5,959 bases of DNA from NCBI RefSeq assembly GCF_934359325.1, contig NZ_CAKRLH010000098.1, positions 1 to 5,959 on the forward strand. The letters run 5' to 3'. The position numbers and the translations under genes were made by a program. Shown here piece after piece: positions 1-5,959 of the stretch. The notes under the pieces are model-generated. The model worked only from the letters and a program-made list of their open reading frames with translations. It ran no database searches and was not told the origin of the DNA. Position 1 is the stretch's first letter; each line of letters starts with the position of its first letter. The stretch is from an uncultured Porphyromonas sp. GTDB lineage: Bacteria; Bacteroidota; Bacteroidia; Bacteroidales; Porphyromonadaceae.

Positions 1-64
1 CAGCTATAGGCTCAGAGAGTACTTGCTCTCCGAGTGAGGACAGCTTAGCTAGGTATTGCTCCAT
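1..64 (-). CDS. 5' end of an unidentified gene following purD (partial, runs off the left edge)
   Basis: An ATG at 64-62 opens a frame that stays open to the window edge, giving 21 residues: MEQYLAKLSSLGEQVLSEPI then A. It begins 23 nt after the purD stop on the same strand, which fits a third gene in the ptpA-purD unit. The residues look like the amphipathic N-terminus of a soluble protein, and there is no signal peptide. I do not recognise the family, and 21 codons are too few to judge. The upstream bases (GACGAAGTTAG before the ATG) carry no clear Shine-Dalgarno site, as is normal in Bacteroidota. An open frame this short could be chance; the close spacing and same strand are the main support. 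A 5-bp inverted repeat (15-19 with 26-30) lies within it and has no T-run. Confidence 0.5.
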   Translation of the reverse strand, partial: MEQYLAKLSSLGEQVLSEPIA

Positions 65-87
65 CTAACTTCGTCTCCAGTCCTTCC

Positions 88-1377
88 TTACTCGTACTCC
101 ACGAGGTCCTTACCGATGTCGTGCCGGTAGTACATATCATCAAAGCAGGTCATCATCATCCGCTCATAGGCTCTCTTCCGAGCCCGCATGATCCCTCGAT
201 CCAGTGCGGTGACGGCAAAGACACGTCCGCCGCAAGAGTGGACGTCTCGCCCACTACCGGTGGTCCCGGAGTGGAAGACGATCGAGCTGTCGCTGTCGTC
301 ACCGTAGATAATAACCTGTGCGCCCTTGGCGTAGCTCTCGGGATAGCCCTTCATCGCCGCCACGACCGTGAGTGCTGTCTCCTCGATCTCGCCGGGATCC
401 TCGGTGTCGGCTAAACTCTGATCTCGGAGGGCGAGCAGCGAGGGGACTAAGTCGCCCGCAATCCTCGGCATGACAGCCTGAGTCTCGGGGTCGCCCATGC
501 GGCAATTGTACTCGATGACGTAGGGGTCGCCGTCCTGATTCATCAGACCGAAGTAGAGGAACCCTCGGTAGTCGATCTCATCCTCAGCAAGACCGCGGAT
601 TGTGGGCTCGATGATCCTCTCCTTCACCTTCGTCATAAATTCATCGTCGATAAAGGGAACCGGCGAGACGGCACCCATACCGCCTGTATTGAGTCCCGTA
701 TCTCCCTCTCCGATGCGCTTGTAGTCCTTTGCCGTCGGCAGGACGCGGTAGCTCTTGCCATCGGTGAGGACGAAGACGGAGCACTCTATACCGGTAAGAC
801 AGGTCTCTATGAGGATCGTATCGGCCGAGTGGCCAAACTTCCCCCCGAGCATGCTGTCCAGCCCCTCCTCTGCCTCCTCAAGGGTCTGGCAGATCAGCAC
901 GCCCTTCCCCGCTGCTAGGCCGTCCGCCTTAAGGACATAGGGGGCTCTCTCTTCATGGCGAAGGTAGTCCAGCGCCGCCTCCCGCTCGTCGGAGGTAAAG
1001 GAGCGGTACTTGGCTGTCGGGATGCCGTGCTTCTGCATAAAGGCCTTGGCGAAGTCCTTACTCCCCTCCATTTGCGCCGCCTCTCGTGTGGGGCCGACGA
1101 TGTGGAGGTCGCTCAGCTCCGGTCGAGCCAGCAGCTGATCCACCAGTCCACCCACTAAGGGCTGCTCCGGACCGACGACAAGCAGTTCGACAGACTCTTT
1201 GGTCAGATAGTCTGCAACTGCATCGGCATCATTGATGTCGAGATCGGTATTCCTTGTTTTGGGAAAGGATCCTGCATTCCCCGGTGCGATGATCACCTCA
1301 CTGACCAGTGGGCTCTTGGCTATCTTCCAGGCGATCGCTTGCTCCCGTCCGCCGGAGCCGAGTACTAATGCTTTCAT
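88..1377 (-). CDS. purD: Phosphoribosylamine--glycine ligase (GAR synthetase)
   Basis: Catalyses ATP-dependent joining of 5-phosphoribosylamine and glycine to give glycinamide ribonucleotide, the second step of de novo purine synthesis, in the cytosol. The protein is 429 residues, full length for the family. Seen in it: the N-terminal MKALVLGSGGREQAI motif (1-15); VVGPEQPLVGG (67-77); the ATP-grasp region with EGSKDFAK (104-111) and the glycine-rich loop LKADGLAAGKGV (149-160); DTGLNTGGMGA (226-236); and the metal-binding EYNCRMGDPETQ (289-300), Glu289 and Asn291 being the expected Mg ligands. A C-terminal PurD domain follows (about 330-429). The frame is open further upstream to an ATG at 1554, but that would overlap the ptpA 3' end by 157 nt and add 59 non-family residues. 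The ATG at 1377 places the canonical N-terminus exactly. It lies 20 nt after the ptpA stop and is probably co-transcribed with it. No key residue appears lost. Confidence 0.97.
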   Translation of the reverse strand: MKALVLGSGGREQAIAWKIAKSPLVSEVIIAPGNAGSFPKTRNTDLDINDADAVADYLTKESVELLVVGPEQPLVGGLVDQLLARPELSDLHIVGPTREAAQMEGSKDFAKAFMQKHGIPTAKYRSFTSDEREAALDYLRHEERAPYVLKADGLAAGKGVLICQTLEEAEEGLDSMLGGKFGHSADTILIETCLTGIECSVFVLTDGKSYRVLPTAKDYKRIGEGDTGLNTGGMGAVSPVPFIDDEFMTKVKERIIEPTIRGLAEDEIDYRGFLYFGLMNQDGDPYVIEYNCRMGDPETQAVMPRIAGDLVPSLLALRDQSLADTEDPGEIEETALTVVAAMKGYPESYAKGAQVIIYGDDSDSSIVFHSGTTGSGRDVHSCGGRVFAVTALDRGIMRARKRAYERMMMTCFDDMYYRHDIGKDLVEYE

Positions 1378-1397
1378 ATCACTTGTTCTATTGTATT

Positions 1398-3551
1398 TTA
1401 CTTGAGGAAGTCGTCGAAGTAGCGACTGATAACGGTATTGAGATGAACCCGATCCGGACCGAGGACATTGTGTTCGTGATTGGGGTAGACCATATAGTCC
1501 GGGTAGGTACGGGCGGCGATGCAGGCGTTGAGGAAGGTCTGAGAGTTTTGCCACACCACTACCGGGTCGACCCCGCCATGGATCAGGAGAAGTCTCCCCC
1601 GCAGATCCTTGGCTCGGTCGGAGAGACGCGAAGCGGCGTAGCCGTCGGGATTCTCCTGCGGGGTATCCATATAGCGCTCCCCGTACATAATCTCGTAGAA
1701 AGCCCAGTCGATCACCGGACCGCCGGCGACACCGACCTTGAAAGTGTCCCCGTGGGTCAGCATCAGGTTTGTGGTCATGAAGCCACCGAAGCTCCAGCCG
1801 TAGACGCCGAGTCGGTCGGTATCGACATAGGGCAGGGAGGAGAGGAACTTCACCCCCTCCATCTGATCTGCCATCTCTGCCTTGCCCAGCTGACGGTGTA
1901 TGATGCTCTCGAAGGCCATGCCGCGATTGTCTGACCCGCGACCGTCCACCGTAAAGACGATGTACCCCTGCTCAGCCATGTAATTGTCCCAGTTGTATCT
2001 TAGGCTCCGCCAGCTATCCGTCACCAGCTGTGCATGAGGACCTCCATAGACGTAGACGATCGTCGGATACTTCTTCCCTTCCTCGAGAGTGGCGGGTAGG
2101 GTCATTTTGTAGTATAGATCGGTCACGCCATCTGCTGACTTGATCGTCCCCAGCCTGACTTCCGGTCGGCGAGCAATATCACTCGGCACCTCGCACTTCT
2201 TGAGCAGATGCGATCGCACTGCCTTCTTTCCTAAGTCAATGATCCGAACCTCTCCGGGGGTGTCCTTGGAGCTAAAGAGGTCGTACGCTGTCGTGAAGTC
2301 CGCAGACAGACTGCAGGAGTGCCATCCCCGCTCTGGCGTGATGGCGGTCATCTTGCCGCTCGCAAGCGCTACCCGATAGAGTGCCTGACCCATTGGATAG
2401 CTTTCGTTGCCGAGGAAGTAAGCGTAGCGATCATCGGGCGAGATTCCATAGAGCGACTTGACCTCCCACTCCCCCTTGGTGAGCTGACGGATCAGCTTGC
2501 CGTCCTTTGTGCGATAGAGGTAAAGGTGACGGTAGCCATCGATTCGGCTGGAGCGGACAAACGACCTGCCGTCACTGGTGAAAGCGATGGGCTGCAGCGG
2601 CTCGATGTATCTCTCGTTGCGCTCCGTCAGCACGGTCCGTAGCGGTAGACCGCTCTCCACACTATATTCCACCAGGTTGCACTCGTCCTGAGACCGCTTC
2701 ACCTCATCGATGTAGAGGCTTTTCTCGTCCGGAGCCCAGGAGAGGTTGGTGAAGTACCTGTCTGTCGGCTCACCTGTGGCGAGGTAGTGGATGGAGCCAT
2801 CGGTCGTGTCGTAGATGCCTACGGTCGTATGCTGAGTGCCTTGCCCTGTCATCGGGTACTTCAGGGGGTCACTCTCCGCTATCGGGCGATGGATCCGGAC
2901 GATCGGATAGTCCGTCACCTCCGTCTGGTCGATGCGGTAGAAGGCGAAGTACCTGCCGCTCGGGGAGAAGAAGATGCCCGACTCGATCCCAAACTCGTTT
3001 CGCGCTGCCGGCATGCCGTACACAATATCGTGCGATGAGTCGCTTACCAGTTCCCGTGGCTCAGCCGCACCGCTCTCCAGCAGCGCTATCGTCTCACCGT
3101 CCGAGAGGACGATGTAGGAGGCTCCGGGTGCCACGTGTAGATGCTGCCACCGCTTCGTGTCGTACGCAAAGTGCTTGGCGACGGATCTGGACTTCAGGTC
3201 GATGAAGTCAATGCCCCTCTCCGAGGTGCGAGACAAGTACTCACCTTTTCCGTACACCGTCAGCCAGGGAAGTGCCTTGACCGGGGCATTGTCGATCTGT
3301 GACCACTCTTGCAGCGTCAGGAGATCGGTCTCACGACCGGACTTGTCCACCAGCTTGAGTCCCTCCTTGTCATAGGTGACCACGCCATCGCCGATGATCC
3401 CGCAGATCGTCGGTGTGGAGGGCTGGTGACTCCAGTAGGTTCGCCCGCCGGGAGTGACATCATCCAGCGTCAGTGGCTCGACGGTCTGCGCCTGTAGCAG
3501 GTGGCAGCCGGCGATTAGGGATAGAAGAAAAAGGTAAGTCTTGGTACTCAT
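1398..3551 (-). CDS. ptpA: Prolyl tripeptidyl peptidase, secreted S9 (DPP IV family) serine peptidase
   Basis: Releases tripeptides of the form Xaa-Xaa-Pro from peptide N-termini; in P. gingivalis this feeds peptide uptake from the envelope. From the ATG at 3551 the protein has 717 residues (P. gingivalis PtpA is about 730). Domains: signal peptide 1-22, a beta-propeller (about 40-460) with FGIESG and FFSPSGRYFAFYRID, then an alpha/beta-hydrolase domain to the end. Catalytic residues by motif: Ser587 in GWSFGG, Asp662 in GGVDPVVVW, His694 in NHEHNVLGPDRVH. These spacings (75 and 32) equal those of P. gingivalis Ser603/Asp678/His710. Glu186 (NEFGIE) and Glu620 (YEIMYGERY) fit the residues that hold the substrate N-terminus; Tyr502 in YVYGGPHAQ fits the oxyanion Tyr. 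The signal could end at QAQ (SPase I) or at a lipobox-like LIAGC (Cys16). No type IX secretion C-terminal domain is seen. An in-frame ATG at 3572 would add MSTYRNK; 3551 is preferred for its AAA just upstream and better signal-peptide geometry. Confidence 0.93.
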   Translation of the reverse strand: MSTKTYLFLLSLIAGCHLLQAQTVEPLTLDDVTPGGRTYWSHQPSTPTICGIIGDGVVTYDKEGLKLVDKSGRETDLLTLQEWSQIDNAPVKALPWLTVYGKGEYLSRTSERGIDFIDLKSRSVAKHFAYDTKRWQHLHVAPGASYIVLSDGETIALLESGAAEPRELVSDSSHDIVYGMPAARNEFGIESGIFFSPSGRYFAFYRIDQTEVTDYPIVRIHRPIAESDPLKYPMTGQGTQHTTVGIYDTTDGSIHYLATGEPTDRYFTNLSWAPDEKSLYIDEVKRSQDECNLVEYSVESGLPLRTVLTERNERYIEPLQPIAFTSDGRSFVRSSRIDGYRHLYLYRTKDGKLIRQLTKGEWEVKSLYGISPDDRYAYFLGNESYPMGQALYRVALASGKMTAITPERGWHSCSLSADFTTAYDLFSSKDTPGEVRIIDLGKKAVRSHLLKKCEVPSDIARRPEVRLGTIKSADGVTDLYYKMTLPATLEEGKKYPTIVYVYGGPHAQLVTDSWRSLRYNWDNYMAEQGYIVFTVDGRGSDNRGMAFESIIHRQLGKAEMADQMEGVKFLSSLPYVDTDRLGVYGWSFGGFMTTNLMLTHGDTFKVGVAGGPVIDWAFYEIMYGERYMDTPQENPDGYAASRLSDRAKDLRGRLLLIHGGVDPVVVWQNSQTFLNACIAARTYPDYMVYPNHEHNVLGPDRVHLNTVISRYFDDFLK

Positions 3552-3569
3552 TTTATTTCTATATGTACT

Positions 3570-3599
3570 CATATGTAATATGCAAAGGACAATCGCAAC
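3570..3599 (-). promoter_or_regulatory. Possible Bacteroidota-type promoter for ptpA-purD
   Basis: Read on the minus strand, GTTG (3599-3596) and TACATATG (3577-3570) are separated by 18 nt. They resemble the Bacteroidota -33 (TTTG) and -7 (TAnnTTTG) elements, with one mismatch each. A start site a few bases downstream would fall near 3563-3566, leaving only a short leader before the ATG at 3551 and excluding the ATG at 3572. It lies just downstream of the terminator-like hairpins, as expected for a new transcription unit. The match is weak in AT-rich DNA and other placements are possible. Confidence 0.28.
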
Positions 3600-3630
3600 G
3601 GAGAGGTTCCTCGGATCGATGTCGGTATGA

Positions 3631-3654
3631 GAGAAAACTAATACCGATATTAGT
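3631..3654 (-). terminator. Terminator-like hairpin with T-rich tail in the last repeat copy
   Basis: On the minus strand ACTAATA (3654-3648) pairs with TATTAGT (3643-3637) around a TCGG loop, and TTTCTC follows. A 7-bp stem with a U-rich tail has the form of an intrinsic terminator and would close the rlmN-MATE transcript about 140 nt after the MATE stop. The stem is almost all A:T, so it would be weak alone. The neighbouring repeat copies could form further or competing stems. It may instead be a protein-binding palindrome. Confidence 0.35.
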
Positions 3655-3691
3655 GATCACTAATACCGATATTAGTTGTCACTAATACCGG
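3637..3691. repeat. Tandem 22-bp palindromic repeat (two full copies plus one partial)
   Basis: The 18-mer ACTAATACCGATATTAGT occurs at 3637-3654 and again, identically, at 3659-3676. A third, partial copy ACTAATACCGG starts at 3681. The starts are exactly 22 bp apart; the 4-bp spacers differ (GATC, then TGTC). Each 18-mer is a near-perfect inverted repeat, with ACTAATA facing TATTAGT. The first two copies with the GATC spacer form one 40-bp imperfect palindrome centred on GTGATCAC. The array is in the gap between the MATE gene and ptpA. It could be a degenerate mobile or minisatellite element, a tandem operator, or a transcript-end structure; the sequence alone does not decide. Confidence 0.85.
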
Positions 3692-3714
3692 TAAAAGAAA
3701 TCACCCCGATGGGG
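3691..3714 (-). terminator. Small GC hairpin followed by T-rich stretch downstream of the MATE gene
   Basis: On the minus strand CCCC (3714-3711), loop ATC and GGGG (3707-3704) form a compact 4-bp G:C stem, followed by TGATTTCTTTTAC. It lies about 77 nt after the MATE stop codon and immediately before the palindromic repeats. The shape suits a weak intrinsic terminator, but the stem is short and the T-run is interrupted. It may act together with the repeat hairpins. Confidence 0.3.
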
Positions 3715-3790
3715 ACGGACATTTTCGTCATGATCCACTACTGTCTCCCTTATGCGTTAGCTCAGTGTAAATGTACCAAAAGAAGTCTGA

Positions 3791-5155
3791 TTATGCTCCC
3801 TCCGTAGCCTCCCAGGTCGTTGGGTAGATCCTCTCTCGCCCCTTCAGTAGGTAATAGCCGCCGGCGAGGGTACCCTTGAGGATGCAGGTGATGCAGATCG
3901 TCCACCATAGGCAGGCGATGCCGCCGAAGAAGTGGAGAAGCGCAAGTGCCAGAGGGATGCGGAGAAGGTTGCAGCCGATGCTGATTGCAGAGGGGGGCAG
4001 TGGACGCCGCATGCCGTAGAAGAAACCCTGGAAGCAGACCTCGATCATCATAAAGATCTGCGCCCAGGCATCGATCCTGAGGTACTCCGCTCCGGATGCG
4101 ATGCCGTGAGGGTCGTTGGGGATAATGAGTGAGAAGAGGAATGACCCGCCGAAGTAATTGATCAGCGTCCCGATGATCCCGAAGAAGAGACAGAGCCATA
4201 GGGTAAATCTCAGCCCCTCCCGGATCCGGTCGTACCTGGCTGCACCGTAGTTTTGCGACACAAAGCTGGAGAGCGACGTGGAGAATCCCTGTCCCGCATT
4301 CCACGTGATCCCCTCCAGCTGTCCCCCGATCGTCAGCGTCATTACACCCGTTGCACCCCCTGCGGAGGAGGCGAAGCGTCCGAGGATAAGGTTGATCACT
4401 GCCAGGAATGCATTCATCAGCGCTGCAGGTACACCCAGTCTGAGGATCGTCTGTGTGGTTCGACCGGACAGCTTACGGATCATCCGGAAGTCTCCCAGGA
4501 GTCGGTCCCTATACTTCATCTGGATGAGGAGGAGCGACATCAGGATCGCCTGAGAGATGATCGTGGCAAGTGCGGCTCCGCGTATGCCGAGACCGAGGAC
4601 AAAGATCAGTATAGGGTCGAGGAGCATATTGAGCCCCAGGCCGATTACATTGACCACAAAGGGGATCTTGGAGAGTCCGGAGGCGTTGTAGATGCCGATG
4701 AAGGCATTGCTGAGGAATATGAAGGGGAAGCCGAGTGCGCAGATCCTCAGGTAGTCTGTCGCATACCGATCCACGGGCGCCTCCAGTCCATAAAACCCAA
4801 TGAAGGACTCCGTGAAGAGGGCAAAGACGAGCGCCGTCGTGAGACCGAGGTAGAGCGCCAGCGTGATATTGTGCGCGGCAAAGTCCGCCGCTGCACTCTC
4901 GTCCTTTCGCCCGATCCCATTTGCCACAGTCACCTCTGCCCCCACCTTCGTAATGAGTGTGAAGCAGGTGACAAGCCAGGTAAATATCGATGCTGCTCCG
5001 GAGGCGGCTACCGTCTGGCTGCTCAGCCGTCCCAACCACGCCATATCGACGAAGCTGTAGAGCATCAGGGTAAATGAGCTCCCCAGGATCGGTAGCGCCA
5101 GCGCTACGATCTGCTTACCGATAGATCCGTCGGTGAGATCCTTTGCCTCTCTCAT
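3791..5155 (-). CDS. MATE-family efflux transporter (multidrug / cation antiporter)
   Basis: Inner-membrane antiporter expected to export drugs or cationic compounds in exchange for Na+ or H+. The 454 residues match the family's usual length and show about 12 hydrophobic segments, roughly at 14-36, 52-72, 95-116, 134-156, 165-187, 190-212, 238-260, 268-285, 316-338, 362-382, 390-410 and 412-436, in two halves of six. Family features: MLYSFVDMAWLGRL in TM1 with Asp37 at the position of the conserved cation-linked acidic residue; NMLLDPILIF (176-185), the typical LDP motif of TM5; and GIRGAALAT (190-198). The second half has QGFSTSLSSFVSQNYGA (289-305). The type is DinF/NorM-like, but the substrate cannot be read from sequence. 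The ATG is 6 nt after the rlmN stop, so the two are probably co-transcribed. No Shine-Dalgarno site is seen. The frame is intact. Confidence 0.92.
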   Translation of the reverse strand: MREAKDLTDGSIGKQIVALALPILGSSFTLMLYSFVDMAWLGRLSSQTVAASGAASIFTWLVTCFTLITKVGAEVTVANGIGRKDESAAADFAAHNITLALYLGLTTALVFALFTESFIGFYGLEAPVDRYATDYLRICALGFPFIFLSNAFIGIYNASGLSKIPFVVNVIGLGLNMLLDPILIFVLGLGIRGAALATIISQAILMSLLLIQMKYRDRLLGDFRMIRKLSGRTTQTILRLGVPAALMNAFLAVINLILGRFASSAGGATGVMTLTIGGQLEGITWNAGQGFSTSLSSFVSQNYGAARYDRIREGLRFTLWLCLFFGIIGTLINYFGGSFLFSLIIPNDPHGIASGAEYLRIDAWAQIFMMIEVCFQGFFYGMRRPLPPSAISIGCNLLRIPLALALLHFFGGIACLWWTICITCILKGTLAGGYYLLKGRERIYPTTWEATEGA

Positions 5156-5161
5156 TAGTGA

Positions 5162-5959
5162 CTAAGAGAGTGGCTTAAGAGTGGAGAGCATGCCACACGC
5201 GGCATCTATGTCCTGGCCGCGGGACCGGCGTATCGTGGCGATGACACCGTGGGCATTGAGGTACTCTGCGAAGCGCTCGATCACCGCCCGGTCCGAGGCG
5301 TGATAGGGTAGTCCGTCGATCGGATGGTAGGGGATCAGATTGACCCGGGATCGGAGAGGACGGATCAGCTCCACCAGTGCCTTAGCATGGCGGAGGTCGT
5401 CATTGAGCTCGCCGAAGACGATGTACTCAAAGGAGAGCCTCCTCTGACCGGTGAAGTCGTACTTACCCAAGGTCTCGATTACCTCCTCGATGGGAAAGAG
5501 CCCCTCCACAGGCATTATCTCCGCCCGCTCCTCGGGGAACGGGCTGTGTAGACTAACGGCCAGATTGGCCCGCTGCTCATCGAGGAAGCGGGTCAGCCCG
5601 ACCCGAGGACCTACTGTGCTGACTGTGATCCTCTTCGGACTCCAGGCAAGTCCATAGTCGGAGGTCATGATCTCCAGGACGGAGGCGACCACCTTGTAGT
5701 TATCCAGTGGCTCGCCCATGCCCATGAAGACGACGTTGGTGAGGGCGTCAGAGTGGGGCACACTTAGTACCTGATTAATCACATCGGCTGCGGTGAGATG
5801 CCCGTGGAATCCCATCTGCCCTGTGGCGCAGAAGCGGCACCCCATCCGACAGCCCACCTGTGAGGAGATGCAGAGCGTCGCCCGACCATCCTCCTCAGGG
5901 ATATAGACGGTCTCAAAGGTCTGCTCCGGACGGTCCAGCTTGCGGAAGAGGTACTTCTC
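5162..5959 (-). CDS. rlmN: Dual-specificity 23S rRNA / tRNA adenine-C2 methyltransferase RlmN (5' end cut by window edge)
   Basis: Radical-SAM enzyme that methylates C2 of A2503 in 23S rRNA and A37 in some tRNAs, in the cytosol. The window holds the last 265 codons; about 80-90 N-terminal residues of a usual 345-355 are missing beyond the right edge. The frame is open to base 5959 and reads EKYLFRKLDRPEQTFETVYI at the edge, so the GTG at 5857 is internal and not the start. Seen: TLCISSQVGC, then the cluster motif CRMGCRFC (fragment Cys37, Cys41, Cys44); GMGEPLDNY (80-88) for SAM binding; and the C-terminal RRSRGQDIDAACG with Cys255, the cysteine that carries the methyl group (E. coli Cys355). 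Both cysteine systems are present, so the enzyme should be active. It is RlmN and not Cfr, judged by the RlmN-type ends; the Cfr distinction is inference. It stops 6 nt before the MATE gene. Confidence 0.96.
   Translation of the reverse strand, partial: EKYLFRKLDRPEQTFETVYIPEEDGRATLCISSQVGCRMGCRFCATGQMGFHGHLTAADVINQVLSVPHSDALTNVVFMGMGEPLDNYKVVASVLEIMTSDYGLAWSPKRITVSTVGPRVGLTRFLDEQRANLAVSLHSPFPEERAEIMPVEGLFPIEEVIETLGKYDFTGQRRLSFEYIVFGELNDDLRHAKALVELIRPLRSRVNLIPYHPIDGLPYHASDRAVIERFAEYLNAHGVIATIRRSRGQDIDAACGMLSTLKPLS

Noticed and set aside
15..30. Inverted repeat GAGAG...CTCTC as a purD terminator
   Set aside because: The 5-bp stem has no T-run on either side and lies inside a probable downstream coding frame.
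1378..1554. Upstream extension of purD to an ATG at 1554
   Set aside because: The extra 59 residues overlap the ptpA 3' end, look like out-of-frame translation of it, and come before the canonical PurD N-terminus MKALVLGSGG.
1308..1934. Plus-strand open frame of 208 codons opposite the ptpA 3' end and purD 5' end
   Set aside because: It spans two real genes and their gap on the other strand; no recognisable domain.
3637..3691. CRISPR array
   Set aside because: The spacers are only 4 bp and there are fewer than three full repeats; no cas gene is nearby.
3762..4304. Minus-strand frame of 180 codons inside the MATE gene
   Set aside because: A +1 shadow of the MATE gene, which keeps one intact frame throughout; rich in Arg, His, Leu and Pro as typical of out-of-frame translation.
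4253..5077. Long plus-strand open frame of 274 codons opposite the MATE gene
   Set aside because: It is antisense to a strongly supported membrane-protein gene, its product is highly charged and low in family-like features, and such shadows are common in G+C-rich coding DNA.
5162..5857. rlmN starting at the GTG at 5857
   Set aside because: This would remove the residues before the first cluster Cys. The frame continues upstream to the window edge with typical RlmN sequence (TVYIPEEDGRATLCISSQ).

Overview
The window reads as a piece of ordinary chromosome from a Bacteroidota bacterium, most likely Porphyromonas or a close relative. The main reason is a prolyl tripeptidyl peptidase whose conserved strings closely match PtpA of Porphyromonas gingivalis as I remember it. 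Other signs are the absence of Shine-Dalgarno sites and A-rich start regions. Base composition looks clearly above 50% G+C by eye, which is higher than P. gingivalis itself, so another species of the group is more likely. The species call is inference.

Every gene is on the minus strand, so transcription runs from the right edge to the left. In that order: rlmN (5'-truncated by the right edge, 5959-5162), encoding the 23S rRNA/tRNA adenine-C2 methyltransferase; a MATE-family multidrug/Na+ antiporter (5155-3791), 6 nt after rlmN; a 239-nt AT-rich gap (3790-3552) with terminator-like hairpins, a 22-bp tandem palindromic repeat and a possible promoter; ptpA (3551-1398), a secreted S9-family tripeptidyl peptidase; purD (1377-88), GAR synthetase, 20 nt after ptpA; and the first codons of a further reading frame (64-1) that starts 23 nt after purD and runs off the left edge.

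The spacing suggests two transcription units: rlmN-MATE, ended by hairpins in the gap, and ptpA-purD-(unknown), started from the gap. The genes do not form one pathway. RlmN acts on ribosome and tRNA, the MATE protein exports compounds across the inner membrane, PtpA trims peptides in the cell envelope to feed an amino-acid-fermenting metabolism, and PurD makes purines. PurD consumes glycine, so peptide supply could feed it, but that link is speculative.

I found no convincing new biological system. The most interesting non-coding signal is the repeat cluster at 3637-3691, two exact 18-bp near-palindromes and a third partial copy at an exact 22-bp period. The small in-frame double start of ptpA is a lesser point.
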